Positions 52,954-62,924 are shown, counted from the first letter of the stretch. The stretch is DNA of 64,000 nt from Pseudophaeobacter flagellatus (GCF_021228235.1 NZ_JAJQRG010000006.1:143298-207297); one strand, 5' to 3'. Translations and numbers: made by a program. The notes: generated by a model not told the origin, from the letters alone.

Positions 52954-53290
52954 CTACATCATGCGCGCCATCGCCTCCGCTTGCTTGATGACAAGTTTGA
53001 CCGCGTCAGCCTGAAGATCAGGTGGATAGCCAAAGCGCCACAATATCCTTTTCACGGATGCCACTGCTCGATTCAAGATTTGTTCAATCGCGAAATCAGG
53101 CGAGGAATTACGCGCTGCGCCACCCTTCACGTCCAATTTTTGCAAGGCTGCGCGCACTGCCAGGAAAAAGGCAACTTCTTCGGCATTCCGGGAAGTTTCA
53201 GGTGATCCTACAGCCAGTTTGAATGCCTTGGCCAACGCGGCGACAACATCATGAAACCTCTTCCCGAAGTCCTTATACTCCCCGTCCTAT
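52954..53290 (-). pseudogene. C-terminal remnant of a type I restriction HsdR subunit
   Basis: In one frame it reads EYKDFGKRFHDVVAALAKAF, then FFLAVRAALQKLDVKGGAA and YPPDLQADAVKLVIKQAEAM. These pieces match the end domain of HsdR (DUF3387) of type I restriction enzymes. Between SPDFAIEQILNRAVAS and VKRILWRFGYPPDL the family normally has about 70 residues, which are missing. Upstream the frame meets a stop near 53296. It is a relic without helicase or nuclease motifs. Confidence 0.65.
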
Positions 53291-53640
53291 CGTCCGCCCC
53301 ACCGACATACAGTCTGGCATTGGGGTTCTGACCCGGGCAAAGATCTGTCAAATGATCGCGCTCGTCGAATGCGTGGACGGCATTTTTCTTGCAAAGGGTG
53401 CTGCTGCAGGTGTTGTTGCCAAGCTTGGCTTGAACGTCGACGTCGCTGCAAAACAGATTCAGGCCGCTCAGGATGATCTGGACAGATCGACTGCCTCCGA
53501 AGGTGATTTGCGCTTTCGCCTCTGGGCTCGGCTCACCGAGGCATTGGCGGTACCGTCTGACCCACCACTCTCGACGAAATCCGCAACCAGAGCGGCCTCT
53601 GCCTTTGCGGTAAGGGCCGCCGAACGTCTGTCACCATCAA

Positions 53641-54040
53641 TTAAATCCCGCCACCGGGAAACCAATCGAGAGCCAGAAGAGGGCGGCTTTGCCACGCGGA
53701 TAGGCGATAAGGCTGCCTCGTATCACCGGCACGGACGATGGCAACCACTTGCTCGATCACAGTGTTGGCCGAATCCAATCCACCCAGCAGATTGAAGAGC
53801 CGGGGCAACAGCGCCTTTCGGATTTCCGCTTCGATGCTCGCCGGGTTGATCGAGTGGGATCGCACAGCATTCTGCACCACGCCATCAATGAACAGGGATT
53901 CTTCGACCAGCTTGCCTTCACCCAGATCATCAAACTGCCCCTGATCCAGTGATATGGCAAACGCCCCGTAGAACGCCTGGGCCATCCTGTTGTTACCAAA
54001 CCCATCCGGCACCGATGGTGTGGCACGGTCACCCCACGAT
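53641..54040 (-). pseudogene. Remnant of a restriction-type helicase C-terminus
   Basis: From about 53991 the frame reads NRMAQAFYGAFAISLDQGQF, then SINPASIEAEIRKALLPRLF and ANTVIEQVVAIVRAG. This is the C-terminal pattern of a second type of HsdR-like restriction helicase. The flanking residues on both sides do not fit, so only an internal slice is left. It abuts the IS1182-type fragment, which may have caused the break. Confidence 0.55.
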
Positions 54041-54041
54041 C

Positions 54042-54431
54042 TTAGAAATGAAAGACGACTACTTTGACCTGACACGCACTCTCGCGGAAACGGCCATGGC
54101 GGTTCTTTGAAAAAGTAGAATGATCTGGAATGCGGTCACTCAGATCGAGGCGGCAAAACCAGCGATACGCCAGGTTCAGATGCACTTCTTCACAAAGGCG
54201 GCGTTCGGACCGGATGCCGAAGCAATAGCCGACCAATAACATCCGGATCAGCAGTTCTGGATCAATCGACGGACGGCCTGTGTGGCTATAGAAATCTGCC
54301 AAATGCCCTCGGATGCTGCTTAGATCGAGATGCCTTTCAATCGACCGCAGCAGATGGTTTTGCGGGATATGATCTTCCAGCGAGAATTCGTAGAACAGCG
54401 CCGCTTGCGCTTCCTGCTTCGGTCCCATCAT
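54042..54431 (-). mobile_element. Truncated IS1182-type transposase (5' part)
   Basis: The frame encodes the start of an IS1182-family transposase: FSLEDHIPQNHLLRSIERHL, YSHTGRPSIDPELLIRMLL, CFGIRSERRLCEEVHLNLAY, then DLSDRIPDHSTFSKNRHGRF. It ends about 110 codons in, at FRES. The DDE core and the other end are absent. It stands at the right edge of the decayed region, next to the hsdR relic. Confidence 0.85.
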
Positions 54432-54836
54432 CGCTAATCCTCCCGCTCAATACAGAAATTGAATCAGCCACTTGCCTACGGATCAAGGAATAGCTTTTCA
54501 AAAAAATCGGCGTAGAGCGAAAGTTCGCTGCAGGTGCGAGAGACACGTGTCAAAAAGGAACAAGCGGCCATTCACGCCCCCTCTGATTATTGCGTCGATG
54601 CTGCGATATTCATCGAGTTTGGCAATGCTCTGATGGACTTGCCCAGAGGTTAGTCGGGCGGTGGCAGCCCGACGCTAACCCTACGTTTTCATCGCTGCGC
54701 TTGAGAAACATCGGCCGGGAGGCGAAGCTCAGGTCATAGGTTCAAAAAATATCTCAGATCCAACCTCTATTAATTCTGTTCATGCAATAACCCGTATATG
54801 CAATATGACGAAACACCCTACGGCTGGATCCGGACC
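54432..54836. other. Gene-free stretch after the dipeptide-type ABC operon
   Basis: No protein or RNA gene was recognised. It contains the left end of the IS1182-type element and the transcription end of the minus-strand operon that stops at 54837. No T-run hairpin was found. Confidence 0.4.
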
Positions 54837-56687
54837 TCAGACCTGTTCGAACTGGTTGGCCCGTGTTGATAGGGAACCTTCACGATCTGTCACCTTCTCT
54901 TCTGGCATGTGCTTTGGGCGAGCAGAAAGAAGCGCGTCGGCAAGGGGCTGGACCGCAACGTAGTGGCGGGGGCTTACCTCTCTCATCACTGAACATTCCG
55001 GCGTTTGTCCCACCGGAAGCACCAGTTTTGGTGGCTGCACGGCCGACAGGTTCGGGCGCCGCGCGTGACGCAGCGATGGATCGGGGACCGGCACCGCTGT
55101 AAGGAGACGCTGTGTATAGGAATGCTGCGGATTATGCAGCACCGCCTCGGTGGGGCCGGTTTCGACAATCTGACCAGCCCACATCACGGCGACCCGGTGG
55201 CTGACCCGTTCGACCACGGCGATGTCATGTGAAATAAACAGAAAGGACACCCCGTCCTCGGCCTGCAACCGCGCCATCAAGTCGGTGACTTGGCGCGCAA
55301 CCGACACGTCCAGCGCCGACACCGCTTCATCGGCGACGATCAGGGCTGGGCGGACCGACAGCGCGCGGGCAATACACAGCCGCTGTCGCTGCCCGCCGGA
55401 AAACTGATGAGGGAACCTGTCCGCGGCAGCGGGTTCCAGCCCGACCTTTTGCAAAAGGTCCTCGGCCAGCGCCTTGCGGTCGCGGCGCGACAGACAGTGG
55501 TGGATATGGGCCGGTTCGGTAATCAGGTCGCGCACGGGCATGCGCGGGTTAAGGCTGGCGAACGGGTCCTGAAAAACCATCTGCGCCCGCTGGCGAAGGG
55601 GACGCATGTCGGCAGCATCCAGCCCGGTAATTTCGCGCCCCTCCAGCCGGATACGGCCCTGGCTGGGATCAATCAGCCGCAACACGGCGCGGGCCAGAGT
55701 GGATTTTCCACAACCGGATTCGCCCACCAACCCCAGGGTTTCCCCCGGCGCGATGGAAAGCGAGACACCGTTCACTGCGTGATAGTCAAGATGTCCACCA
55801 GGCAGCAGTCCACGTCGCACCGGAAAACGTACCGCCAGGTTTTCAACCGCAAGCACCGGAGCGGCGGGGCGCAGCAAAGGCCTGGGCGCGCCACTGCCAA
55901 GTTTCGGGGTGGCGGCCATCAGGTGCTGTGTATAGGCAGCCTGCGGACGGTTGAAGATGTCGGTGACCGGACCTTCCTCGACCTTGTCGCCCTGTTTCAG
56001 CACTACCACGCGGTCGGCGATATTGGCGACAACGCCCATATCATGGGTAATGAACAGCACGGCGGTGCCGATCTCCTCCTGCAACTGCCGGATCAGGGTT
56101 AGAATTTCAGCCTGGGTCGTCACGTCGAGCGCCGTTGTCGGTTCGTCCGCGATTAACAGATCAGGGCGGCAGGCCAGCGCCATTGCGATCATCACCCGCT
56201 GCCGCAACCCGCCCGACAATTCATGCGGGAACTGGTTCAGCCGCCGCTCCGCTTCGGGGATCTTTACCCGCTCGAACACCTCGCGCGCTACGGTACGGGC
56301 CTGCGCCGCATCCATCCCCTGATGCAGCCGCAGCACCTCAGCCACCTGATCACCCAGGGTCATCACCGGGTTCAGCGCCGTCATCGGCTCCTGAAAAATC
56401 ATCGACACCCGGTTGCCGCGCACCCGCTGCATCTGCCGGTCGCTGAGCACGGAGAGTTGCAGGTCCGGTGTGCCGTGCAGGGTAACGGTGCCGCCCGCGA
56501 TCCGGCCGCCTTCACGTTCGATCAGCCGCAGTAGCGCCAGCGCCGTTGCAGATTTTCCGGACCCGGATTCACCCACCAGGGCCACCGTTTCCCCCTTCGC
56601 AATATCAAAGGATATGCCTTTGACAGCCTCATGCGATCCGAAGTTCAGGCAAAGATTGTCGACACTCAGAAGGGGGATGCGGGTCAT
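54837..56687 (-). CDS. Fused DppD-DppF type ABC ATPase of a peptide/nickel-type importer
   Basis: This 616-residue protein joins two oligopeptide-type ATPases. Domain 1 has Walker A GESGSGKSATALA near residue 39, signature LSGGLRQRVMIAMAL and Walker B LLIADEPTTALD. Domain 2 begins near residue 290 and has GESGCGKSTLARAVLRL, FSGGQRQRLCIARAL and LIVADEAVSALD. The fused form replaces separate DppD and DppF. It lies 3 bases after the phosphoesterase gene in the operon. The last 60 residues are unrelated to the ATPase and lysine- and proline-rich. Confidence 0.93.
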   Translation of the reverse strand: MTRIPLLSVDNLCLNFGSHEAVKGISFDIAKGETVALVGESGSGKSATALALLRLIEREGGRIAGGTVTLHGTPDLQLSVLSDRQMQRVRGNRVSMIFQEPMTALNPVMTLGDQVAEVLRLHQGMDAAQARTVAREVFERVKIPEAERRLNQFPHELSGGLRQRVMIAMALACRPDLLIADEPTTALDVTTQAEILTLIRQLQEEIGTAVLFITHDMGVVANIADRVVVLKQGDKVEEGPVTDIFNRPQAAYTQHLMAATPKLGSGAPRPLLRPAAPVLAVENLAVRFPVRRGLLPGGHLDYHAVNGVSLSIAPGETLGLVGESGCGKSTLARAVLRLIDPSQGRIRLEGREITGLDAADMRPLRQRAQMVFQDPFASLNPRMPVRDLITEPAHIHHCLSRRDRKALAEDLLQKVGLEPAAADRFPHQFSGGQRQRLCIARALSVRPALIVADEAVSALDVSVARQVTDLMARLQAEDGVSFLFISHDIAVVERVSHRVAVMWAGQIVETGPTEAVLHNPQHSYTQRLLTAVPVPDPSLRHARRPNLSAVQPPKLVLPVGQTPECSVMREVSPRHYVAVQPLADALLSARPKHMPEEKVTDREGSLSTRANQFEQV

Positions 56688-56690
56688 GGC

Positions 56691-57563
56691 TCAGCTCTCG
56701 GTCTTTGGGGTGTGGGTGCGCTGTTCGGGATGATCACGGAAATCGGGCATGACTGGGGTCCAGCGCCGGACGGACGGAGTGATTTCGGCACGATAAGGAT
56801 CTTCGCCGACCACGTCCCACCGGACGGTTTCGCCCAGTTCGATCACCCCCATCGCACCAGCGGGAGAGCCTTGGGTGGTGAAGCTTTCGGTCAGCGATTG
56901 CTGGGTCAGATGCGGGATACCGTCGACGGTAGTGACGGTGTTCCAATGCACGTGCCCCGACAGGCAGACCACCGGCACCCTGGCCTGCGCCAGAGCAGCA
57001 CGGGCGCGATCAGCCATTGGATAAGTGGAATAACCCGGATTGTTCTGAAAGTAGTAGTTGCCGATCTGGGAATGGCCCGACACTGGCACGTGACTAACCA
57101 CAAGAAGGGGTCGGTCTGCGGCTTGTACCGTGCGGGACAGCCACAACAGGTCGGCTTCACGCAACACAAAACCGCTGTGTTCCGGCGTGCGCAGGATGCG
57201 GGTGTCTGCCCGCCACAGCGCGATACGCCAACCGCCGATATCCTGGGTTTCGTGGCCCAGAGACTGACCAAGGATCTGTTCGTTTTCCGCGACACTCAGG
57301 TGATCGCGGTCGTGGTTGCCATTGAGATGCCAGATCGGTTTCTCGACGGCGCGAAAGGCCTCGGCCACCTCTGCTTCAAGCCGCAGGTCAGTGTCGTGGT
57401 CGACATCGGAAATCCGGTCGCCCAGGTCCAGTACCTGATCGACATTGGCGTCGCGCACGTAGTGGGAAAACTCATCCATCAGCCCCATGGCGGTATCACC
57501 GCGCTTGGTGGCAGAAGGGGTTCCGTGGTGGATATCGGAAACGATGGCAAGGCGAACACTCAT
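56691..57563 (-). CDS. Calcineurin-like metallophosphoesterase
   Basis: This 290-residue enzyme has all motifs of the two-metal phosphodiesterase fold: VSDIHHG (Asp, His), DLGDRISD (Asp), NGNHDRDHL (Asn, His), VSHVPVSG (His) and GHVHWN (His-His). The pattern resembles class III cyclic nucleotide/glycerophosphodiester phosphodiesterases (CpdA/GpdQ group). It sits inside the ABC operon between binding protein and ATPase, so it probably hydrolyses the imported substrate. No signal peptide is seen, so it acts in the cytoplasm. The ribosome binding site is poor. Confidence 0.9.
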   Translation of the reverse strand: MSVRLAIVSDIHHGTPSATKRGDTAMGLMDEFSHYVRDANVDQVLDLGDRISDVDHDTDLRLEAEVAEAFRAVEKPIWHLNGNHDRDHLSVAENEQILGQSLGHETQDIGGWRIALWRADTRILRTPEHSGFVLREADLLWLSRTVQAADRPLLVVSHVPVSGHSQIGNYYFQNNPGYSTYPMADRARAALAQARVPVVCLSGHVHWNTVTTVDGIPHLTQQSLTESFTTQGSPAGAMGVIELGETVRWDVVGEDPYRAEITPSVRRWTPVMPDFRDHPEQRTHTPKTES

Positions 57564-57644
57564 AGGGGGGACTTTCTAGAATTTAGAGGACAGAATTTGG
57601 AGGACGGAGGCCCGCCGCCGCCTGGGCGGCGGGCCATATTATGA

Positions 57645-59198
57645 TCAGTTCGATGCGAAGGAGATAGCGCCTGCGCGGAAGTCGAGCACATAGGGAATGT
57701 GGCCTGGCTTCGGTGCCCAGGTCACGTCCTTGCGCATCGCCCAACTTTCAAACGGGCGGTAGAGAGGCAGCACTGGTGGGTCCTGCTTGATGCGCTCCAT
57801 CAACTCGCCATAGGCAAGCTTGCGGGCCGCGACGTCTTTCGAGAAGCGGAAGCGTTCCCAGATTTCGGCATAGCCTGCATCGGTGTTGAAGCGACCTTCA
57901 CCCTCGGATGGGCCATTGGGGGCCCACATCACGCCGAAGGATCCGAAGGGGTCGGCGAAATACATCGGGTTCGACCAGTTGCGGGTCATCATCTCGGGCG
58001 CGCGGCCCGACCATTTCTCGGCGATGTTGACGCGACCGTTGACACCAACCTCTTTCCACATCTCGGTAATGGCCTGAGCTGCCAGCATGCCGTTGGTGTA
58101 ATAGGTCGGATGGGTATCAAAAGTGATCTCGGAGCCGTCGTACCCTGCTTCCTTCAGCAGCGCCCTGGCCTCTTCAGGATTGTATTCGAAGGTCTTGAGC
58201 TCCGGCATGTAGAGATCGCCGTATTCCTTCAGGGTGTGGGTGGACGGGACCACCGCCTTGCCCAGCCACAGCGCCTCGTTCAGCGTGTCGCGGTCGATGG
58301 CGAGGCTCAGCGCTTGACGGATGCGCGGGTCGCGCAGCTTGGGGTGGTTCACGTTCATGATCATGACGTGGAACAGCGGCGTAGCACTGCCCACCGTGCG
58401 CAGGTTCTGATCGCTTTCGATCAGCGACAGCTGATCGGGGGCGATATTGGTGACGATCTGCGCTTCACCGGTTTTCAGCGCCGTCACCCGGGATGCGGTT
58501 TCGGGGATATGCTGTACGGTGGCTTTGGCCAGCGGCGCCTTGTCGCCCCAGAAGTCGTCGAACCGTTCATAGACAACACGTTCGCCCGGCACGAATTCGG
58601 AAACGCGGTAGGGGCCGGTGCCGACGGGTGCCAGCGAGAAGGCTTCGAAATCGTCATGCTCGACAACCTTGGGATCGCCAGTCAGGCCTTTGGTATAGTC
58701 CTCGGGGATGATCATGACCTGCTGTAGGTTCAGCAAGGTTTCCCACAGGGGTTCTTCTCTTTCGACCATGATGCGCACGGTCAGATCGTCGACTTTCTCG
58801 ACCTTGACGAAGTTGGACAGCCGGTCGCGCGAGCGCACCACGTAGGGTGGAAAATCAGCCTGGTACATACGGTTGAGCGAAAACACCACGTCGTCAGCGT
58901 TCATCACTTCGCCGTTGTGGAAGGTCACGCCGTCGCGCAGCTTCAGTTCCATGGTCTTGGGATCGACCAGCTCCCATTTGGTGGCCAGGGCCGGAATCCA
59001 TTCGGTGTCCAGCGTGTCGTGGTTCTTGCCGATCAGCGTGTCAAAACTGTTGTAGTAGAATTGCGACCCGACGTTGGAATGATCGCGGCCGGGGTCGAGG
59101 TAGCTCGACACATTGGCGGCGCCAACGGTGATTTCCTGGGCGCAGGCACCCGAGGCGACCCCTGCGGCGAGGGCGGTGGAAAGCAGCAGTCTCAGCAT
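57645..59198 (-). CDS. Family 5 (peptide/nickel-type) substrate-binding protein
   Basis: This 517-residue periplasmic protein has a signal peptide (LLLSTALAAGVASGACA) and the family 5 fold: ATKWELVDPKTMELKLRDGV with TFHNGEV, APVGTGPYRVSEFVPG and RDPRIRQALSLAIDRDTLNE. Family 5 proteins bind peptides, sugars, opines, nickel chelates and organophosphates. The ATG at 59198 is chosen for the signal peptide and the GGAGAC upstream. The operon context suggests a phosphorylated ligand. Confidence 0.92.
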   Translation of the reverse strand: MLRLLLSTALAAGVASGACAQEITVGAANVSSYLDPGRDHSNVGSQFYYNSFDTLIGKNHDTLDTEWIPALATKWELVDPKTMELKLRDGVTFHNGEVMNADDVVFSLNRMYQADFPPYVVRSRDRLSNFVKVEKVDDLTVRIMVEREEPLWETLLNLQQVMIIPEDYTKGLTGDPKVVEHDDFEAFSLAPVGTGPYRVSEFVPGERVVYERFDDFWGDKAPLAKATVQHIPETASRVTALKTGEAQIVTNIAPDQLSLIESDQNLRTVGSATPLFHVMIMNVNHPKLRDPRIRQALSLAIDRDTLNEALWLGKAVVPSTHTLKEYGDLYMPELKTFEYNPEEARALLKEAGYDGSEITFDTHPTYYTNGMLAAQAITEMWKEVGVNGRVNIAEKWSGRAPEMMTRNWSNPMYFADPFGSFGVMWAPNGPSEGEGRFNTDAGYAEIWERFRFSKDVAARKLAYGELMERIKQDPPVLPLYRPFESWAMRKDVTWAPKPGHIPYVLDFRAGAISFASN

Positions 59199-59275
59199 TG
59201 TCTTGTCTCCGTAAGGATTGAATAGACGTTTGAAGGAAGCGGGCGTTTGCGCCTCTGTTGTTGGTATGTTCGGGG

Positions 59276-60163
59276 TTACCTTTCGCGCAGCCGCACATCG
59301 GCGCCATCGCGCAGCCAATCGCCAAGGATCTGCACCGCGAAGGTGATCAGCAGGATCATCATCGCCGGAGCGGCCACGATCCACGGCGCGGTGGGCATGT
59401 AGTCACGGCCGATCCCGACCATCGATCCCAGCGTCGCGGTGGGCGGCTGCACACCAAGACCAAGGAAGGACAGGGTGCTTTCCAGCAGCACGATATTGGA
59501 CAGGGACAGGGTGAACTGCACCACGATGGGCGATACGATATTGGGCAGCAGGTGATGCCGGGCGATGCGCAGCGGGCCGGCCCCAGCAGCGCGGGCCGCC
59601 TCAATGAAGGGCATGTTCATCAGCCGCTGCACCTCACCGCGCACGATGCGGGCGTATTGCTCCCACCCGGCCAGGCCCAGCACCAGCACGATCACCTCGA
59701 TCGACGACCCCAGGATCGCCAGCAGGAATAGGGCAACCAGGGTGAAGGGAACCGCGATCTGAGTGTCGACCGCCGCCATGATGCCGGCCTCGGTGCGACC
59801 GCCGACGATGCCCGCCAGCAGCCCCAGCGCGCCGCCGATCAGCAGTCCCAGCGTTGCGCCCAGAACCGCCAGCATCAACGTCAGCCTAAGCCCGTAAAGG
59901 CCGCGTGAAAACACGTCACGGCCCAGCTCGTCAGTGCCCAGAAGGTAGCCTGCCTTGGCGCGCTCGAACCCCAGTGGCGGGCGCAGACGTGAAATCAGGC
60001 TTTGCGAACTGGGATCAAAGGGCGCGATCAGCGGCGCAAAGATGGCGAGAAACACCAGCAACAGCCCGATCACGATCGAGGCCTTTTGGATCACGTCAGC
60101 GCCGCGCCAAAGCTGCAATGCGGCGGCTGGGGCGGAGGTCGAGGAAACGGCGGGATGGGTCAT
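59276..60163 (-). CDS. Peptide/nickel-type ABC permease, DppC group
   Basis: This 295-residue permease has an N-terminal membrane helix (IVIGLLLVFLAIFAPLIAPF), the DppC motif LLGTDELGRDVFSRGLYG near residue 75 and the EAA loop EAARAAGAGPLRIARHHLLP near residue 190. It pairs with the DppB-type gene, from which it is separated by 4 bases. Confidence 0.93.
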   Translation of the reverse strand: MTHPAVSSTSAPAAALQLWRGADVIQKASIVIGLLLVFLAIFAPLIAPFDPSSQSLISRLRPPLGFERAKAGYLLGTDELGRDVFSRGLYGLRLTLMLAVLGATLGLLIGGALGLLAGIVGGRTEAGIMAAVDTQIAVPFTLVALFLLAILGSSIEVIVLVLGLAGWEQYARIVRGEVQRLMNMPFIEAARAAGAGPLRIARHHLLPNIVSPIVVQFTLSLSNIVLLESTLSFLGLGVQPPTATLGSMVGIGRDYMPTAPWIVAAPAMMILLITFAVQILGDWLRDGADVRLRER

Positions 60164-60167
60164 GGGA

Positions 60168-61097
60168 TCAGCCTTTCAGGGTGTGGCGCAGGCGCGGATC
60201 TGCCCAGGCATAGGCAAGATCAATGACCGCGTTGATCACGATCACCGCCAGAGCGACGGTGAGCACGCCGAATTGCAGCACCGGATAGTCGCGGCGCAGG
60301 GCCGAGGTGACCAGCAGATCGCCGATGCCAGGCCAGGCAAAAATCGCCTCGATCACCACTGATCCGGATGCCGCCAGCCCCGCCACCTGCAGCCCGATCA
60401 CCGACAGGATAGTGATGCCCGCATTGCGCAGCCCGTGTTTGACGATCACCGTGTGTTCCGGCAGCCCTTTGGCGCGTGCGGTGCGCATGAAATCCTGTCC
60501 CAGCACGTCCAGCATGGCGTTGCGGGTGAAACGGGTCAGCGCCGCGATCAGCCCCCCCGACAGGGCCACAGTGGGCATGATGAAATGCAGGGCGGTGCCG
60601 TTGCCCACCACCGGCAACCAGTTGAGCCAGTAGGAAAAGACCAGCACCATAAGGGTAGCGAGCACAAAGTTGGGCACTGCGTAGCCGAGGAAGGCCATGA
60701 CCATGACCGCGCTGCCGATCCAGCTCTTGCGCCAGATCGCGGCGGCGATGCCCAGCGGGATCGACACCAGCAGGGTCAGCCCGACCGCCGAGAGCAAAAG
60801 CTGGGTCGAAGGCCAGATGCGCTCCATCACAATTTCCGCAACGGGACGACGTTCGATAAAGGAGAGGCCGAACTGGCCGTCGGTAAAAGAGCGCAGGAAG
60901 GCAAAATACTGCGACAGAACCGGGCGGTCGAGTTCGTAGTAGGTGATCAACAAGTCGCGGTCGTCGCTCGTCATGCCTTCGCCGATGACAAAGTCGATCG
61001 CATTGCCCGACAGGCGGGTGGCGAAGAACACGATGGTGACGATCACAAAGAAGGTCAGCACCATCCGGATCAGGGTGCGCAGGGCATAGCTTAGCAT
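60168..61097 (-). CDS. Peptide/nickel-type ABC permease, DppB group
   Basis: This 309-residue permease has the DppB start LIRMVLTFFVIVTIVFFATRLS, ELDRPVLSQYFAFL, QFGLSFIERRPVAEIV and the EAA-like loop RTARAKGLPEHTVIVKHGLRN near residue 203. The start overlaps the stop of the HAD gene by 7 bases. Confidence 0.93.
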   Translation of the reverse strand: MLSYALRTLIRMVLTFFVIVTIVFFATRLSGNAIDFVIGEGMTSDDRDLLITYYELDRPVLSQYFAFLRSFTDGQFGLSFIERRPVAEIVMERIWPSTQLLLSAVGLTLLVSIPLGIAAAIWRKSWIGSAVMVMAFLGYAVPNFVLATLMVLVFSYWLNWLPVVGNGTALHFIMPTVALSGGLIAALTRFTRNAMLDVLGQDFMRTARAKGLPEHTVIVKHGLRNAGITILSVIGLQVAGLAASGSVVIEAIFAWPGIGDLLVTSALRRDYPVLQFGVLTVALAVIVINAVIDLAYAWADPRLRHTLKG

Positions 61098-61861
61098 GTT
61101 TTAACTCCGGTTATGGTAGGGCAGACGGAGATGCCGCCCGGACGCGCCAGATGGACAAATTCGACACCGGCGGCGGCTGCCGCCATGCCGTCGGTTTCGG
61201 CAGTGTCTCCGATAAAGACGGCAGCCCCGGCTGCAACGCCCGCACGACGCAGCGCCTCGTACGGCATATCGGGCGCGGGCTTACCGAGGCTGGTCACCTG
61301 CGCCTGCGGCACAATGGCCGAAACCGCCGCCCAAAGCGCGCCGGTTTCGGGCAGCGGGGTGCCGTCAGCAGCGGGGTGGCTCCTATCCGGATTGGCGAGG
61401 CTGACCGGGATACCAGCATGGGCGTATTCGGCGATGCGGGCGATATCGGAGAAGCTGAGCGCAGTGTCACGCGCCAGCACCACCCGTTGGGGCGCGCTGC
61501 GGTCGGGCATCAGCCCCAGCTGGCGCGCCAGATCCTGCAGGGGATCATTGGCATAAAGCGCGATCCGGGCACCGGGGCAGTTCCGCTGCAGGGCGCGCAG
61601 GGTCATTTCCCCGGCCAGCAGCAGTCGGTTTTCAGACAGGCCGATCCCCAGCTTGTCCAGCCGTGCCGCCAGGGTCTGCGCGGTGTCGGTGGAATTATTG
61701 GACACGATCCACAACCGATCGCCACAGCGTGCGAACAGTTCTGGAACCTGCGGCAGCACCGTATCACCGGACACAAGACAGCCGTCCAGATCGGCCAGAA
61801 TGGCCGCACGGTCGGGCCTGGGGCTGTCAAGAAACTGCTGCAATCGGATCGGTTGTGCCAT
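61091..61861 (-). CDS. HAD-IIA family phosphatase
   Basis: This 256-residue phosphatase of the NagD/HAD-IIA group has motif I LADLDGCLVSG (nucleophile and acid/base Asp), motif II IVSNNST, NPDRSHP in the cap, motif III SLGKPAPDM (Lys) and motif IV FIGDTAETDG. HAD-IIA enzymes remove phosphate from small phosphomonoesters such as glycerol phosphate or phosphoglycolate. It is the first gene of the ABC-phosphodiesterase operon. The ATG at 61861 is chosen because the fold starts there. Confidence 0.92.
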   Translation of the reverse strand: MAQPIRLQQFLDSPRPDRAAILADLDGCLVSGDTVLPQVPELFARCGDRLWIVSNNSTDTAQTLAARLDKLGIGLSENRLLLAGEMTLRALQRNCPGARIALYANDPLQDLARQLGLMPDRSAPQRVVLARDTALSFSDIARIAEYAHAGIPVSLANPDRSHPAADGTPLPETGALWAAVSAIVPQAQVTSLGKPAPDMPYEALRRAGVAAGAAVFIGDTAETDGMAAAAAGVEFVHLARPGGISVCPTITGVKTC

Positions 61862-61997
61862 GCCAATATCTCTCTGTTCGGGGAAATCCCCGTTTGCGCC
61901 TGCAGGCACGGTGTTGCTGTTTTCGTTGGGCCGGTTGAGCGGCTGTTGTTAGCTTTCTGTCGCCCAACTGTAACCGGGGTGTTACGGATGACAGCTT

Positions 61998-62924
61998 ATG
62001 TTGCAGGTCATGAAGGTATCGGTTTCACAAACGGCCTCGGGCCTGTCGCTTTCGCGTTTGCGTGCCCTCACGGCGGTTGCCGAAGAGGGGTCCTACTCCG
62101 CCGCCGCACGGAGAATCGGCATTTCGCACAGCGCTGTCGCGCAGCAGGTCCGCGATCTGGAACGCGCCTATGACATCCACCTGTTCGACAGGCTGCGTGG
62201 GGTGATGACCCCAACCCCCGCTTGCCTGGAACTTTGCGACATCGCACATCGCATGCAGCGGGCTCAGGGGGACGCCGAACGTGTCCTGGCGCGGCGCGGC
62301 CCCTCGGGTAAACACCGGCTTCGGATCGGTCTCGGGAACTCGATGCCCGGTATCGCCATTGTCAGCCGCGTGCTTGATCTAAACCCATCGCTGACGGTGA
62401 CGGTCGAAAGCGGATCACATCAAGAGATCATGGCGGCCGTGTCCCGCCGCGAGGTCGACGTTGCCCTCCTGCCCGACCTGCCCGCTGATCCGCGCTTCCG
62501 CCGTCTTCCAGTCCTTTCACAGGAAGTCGTGGCAATCGTGTCACCAAATAGCCCGATGGCGCAGAAAAGTGAGGTGTCGCTGGCGCAGCTCGCGGCCAGC
62601 CCGCTGGTATTCCGGTCTCCGGGGTCCTCCACTCAGAAGGTGGTCGACCGTGGCTTCCGGCAAGCGGGCCTGGTCCCTGAACCGCGATTGACCGCGGACA
62701 CCCGCGATGCTGTCTACGAAGCAGTGGCGCTTGGGATCGGTGTCGGTTTCATGTGGCGCTATGGAACCTACAGAGCCGACACCGTGCGCCGGATCAGCGT
62801 CCCGGAATTCCGCTCTCGCGTGGACGAGGTCGTCTTTGCCCTTGCCGATGAAAAAAACGCTCTGATCAATTTCTTCTTCAACACGGCGAGCCAGGTCCTA
62901 CCGGATGCGTTGACACCGATCTGA
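61998..62924 (+). CDS. LysR-family regulator divergent from the ABC-phosphatase operon
   Basis: This 308-residue LysR protein has an N-terminal winged helix (LRALTAVAEEGSYSAAARRI, then ISHSAVAQQVRDLERAYDIH) and a ligand-binding domain from about residue 98. It stands 136 bases from the HAD gene, in divergent orientation, and most likely regulates it. The start may be the ATG at 61998 or the ATG four codons later. Confidence 0.9.
   Translation: MLQVMKVSVSQTASGLSLSRLRALTAVAEEGSYSAAARRIGISHSAVAQQVRDLERAYDIHLFDRLRGVMTPTPACLELCDIAHRMQRAQGDAERVLARRGPSGKHRLRIGLGNSMPGIAIVSRVLDLNPSLTVTVESGSHQEIMAAVSRREVDVALLPDLPADPRFRRLPVLSQEVVAIVSPNSPMAQKSEVSLAQLAASPLVFRSPGSSTQKVVDRGFRQAGLVPEPRLTADTRDAVYEAVALGIGVGFMWRYGTYRADTVRRISVPEFRSRVDEVVFALADEKNALINFFFNTASQVLPDALTPI

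Noticed and set aside
53223..53795. 190-codon plus-strand frame between the hsdR relics
   Set aside because: Part of it (LAKGAAAGVVAKLGLN) looks protein-like, but the ends overlap relics on the other strand and I recognise no family. Left uncalled.
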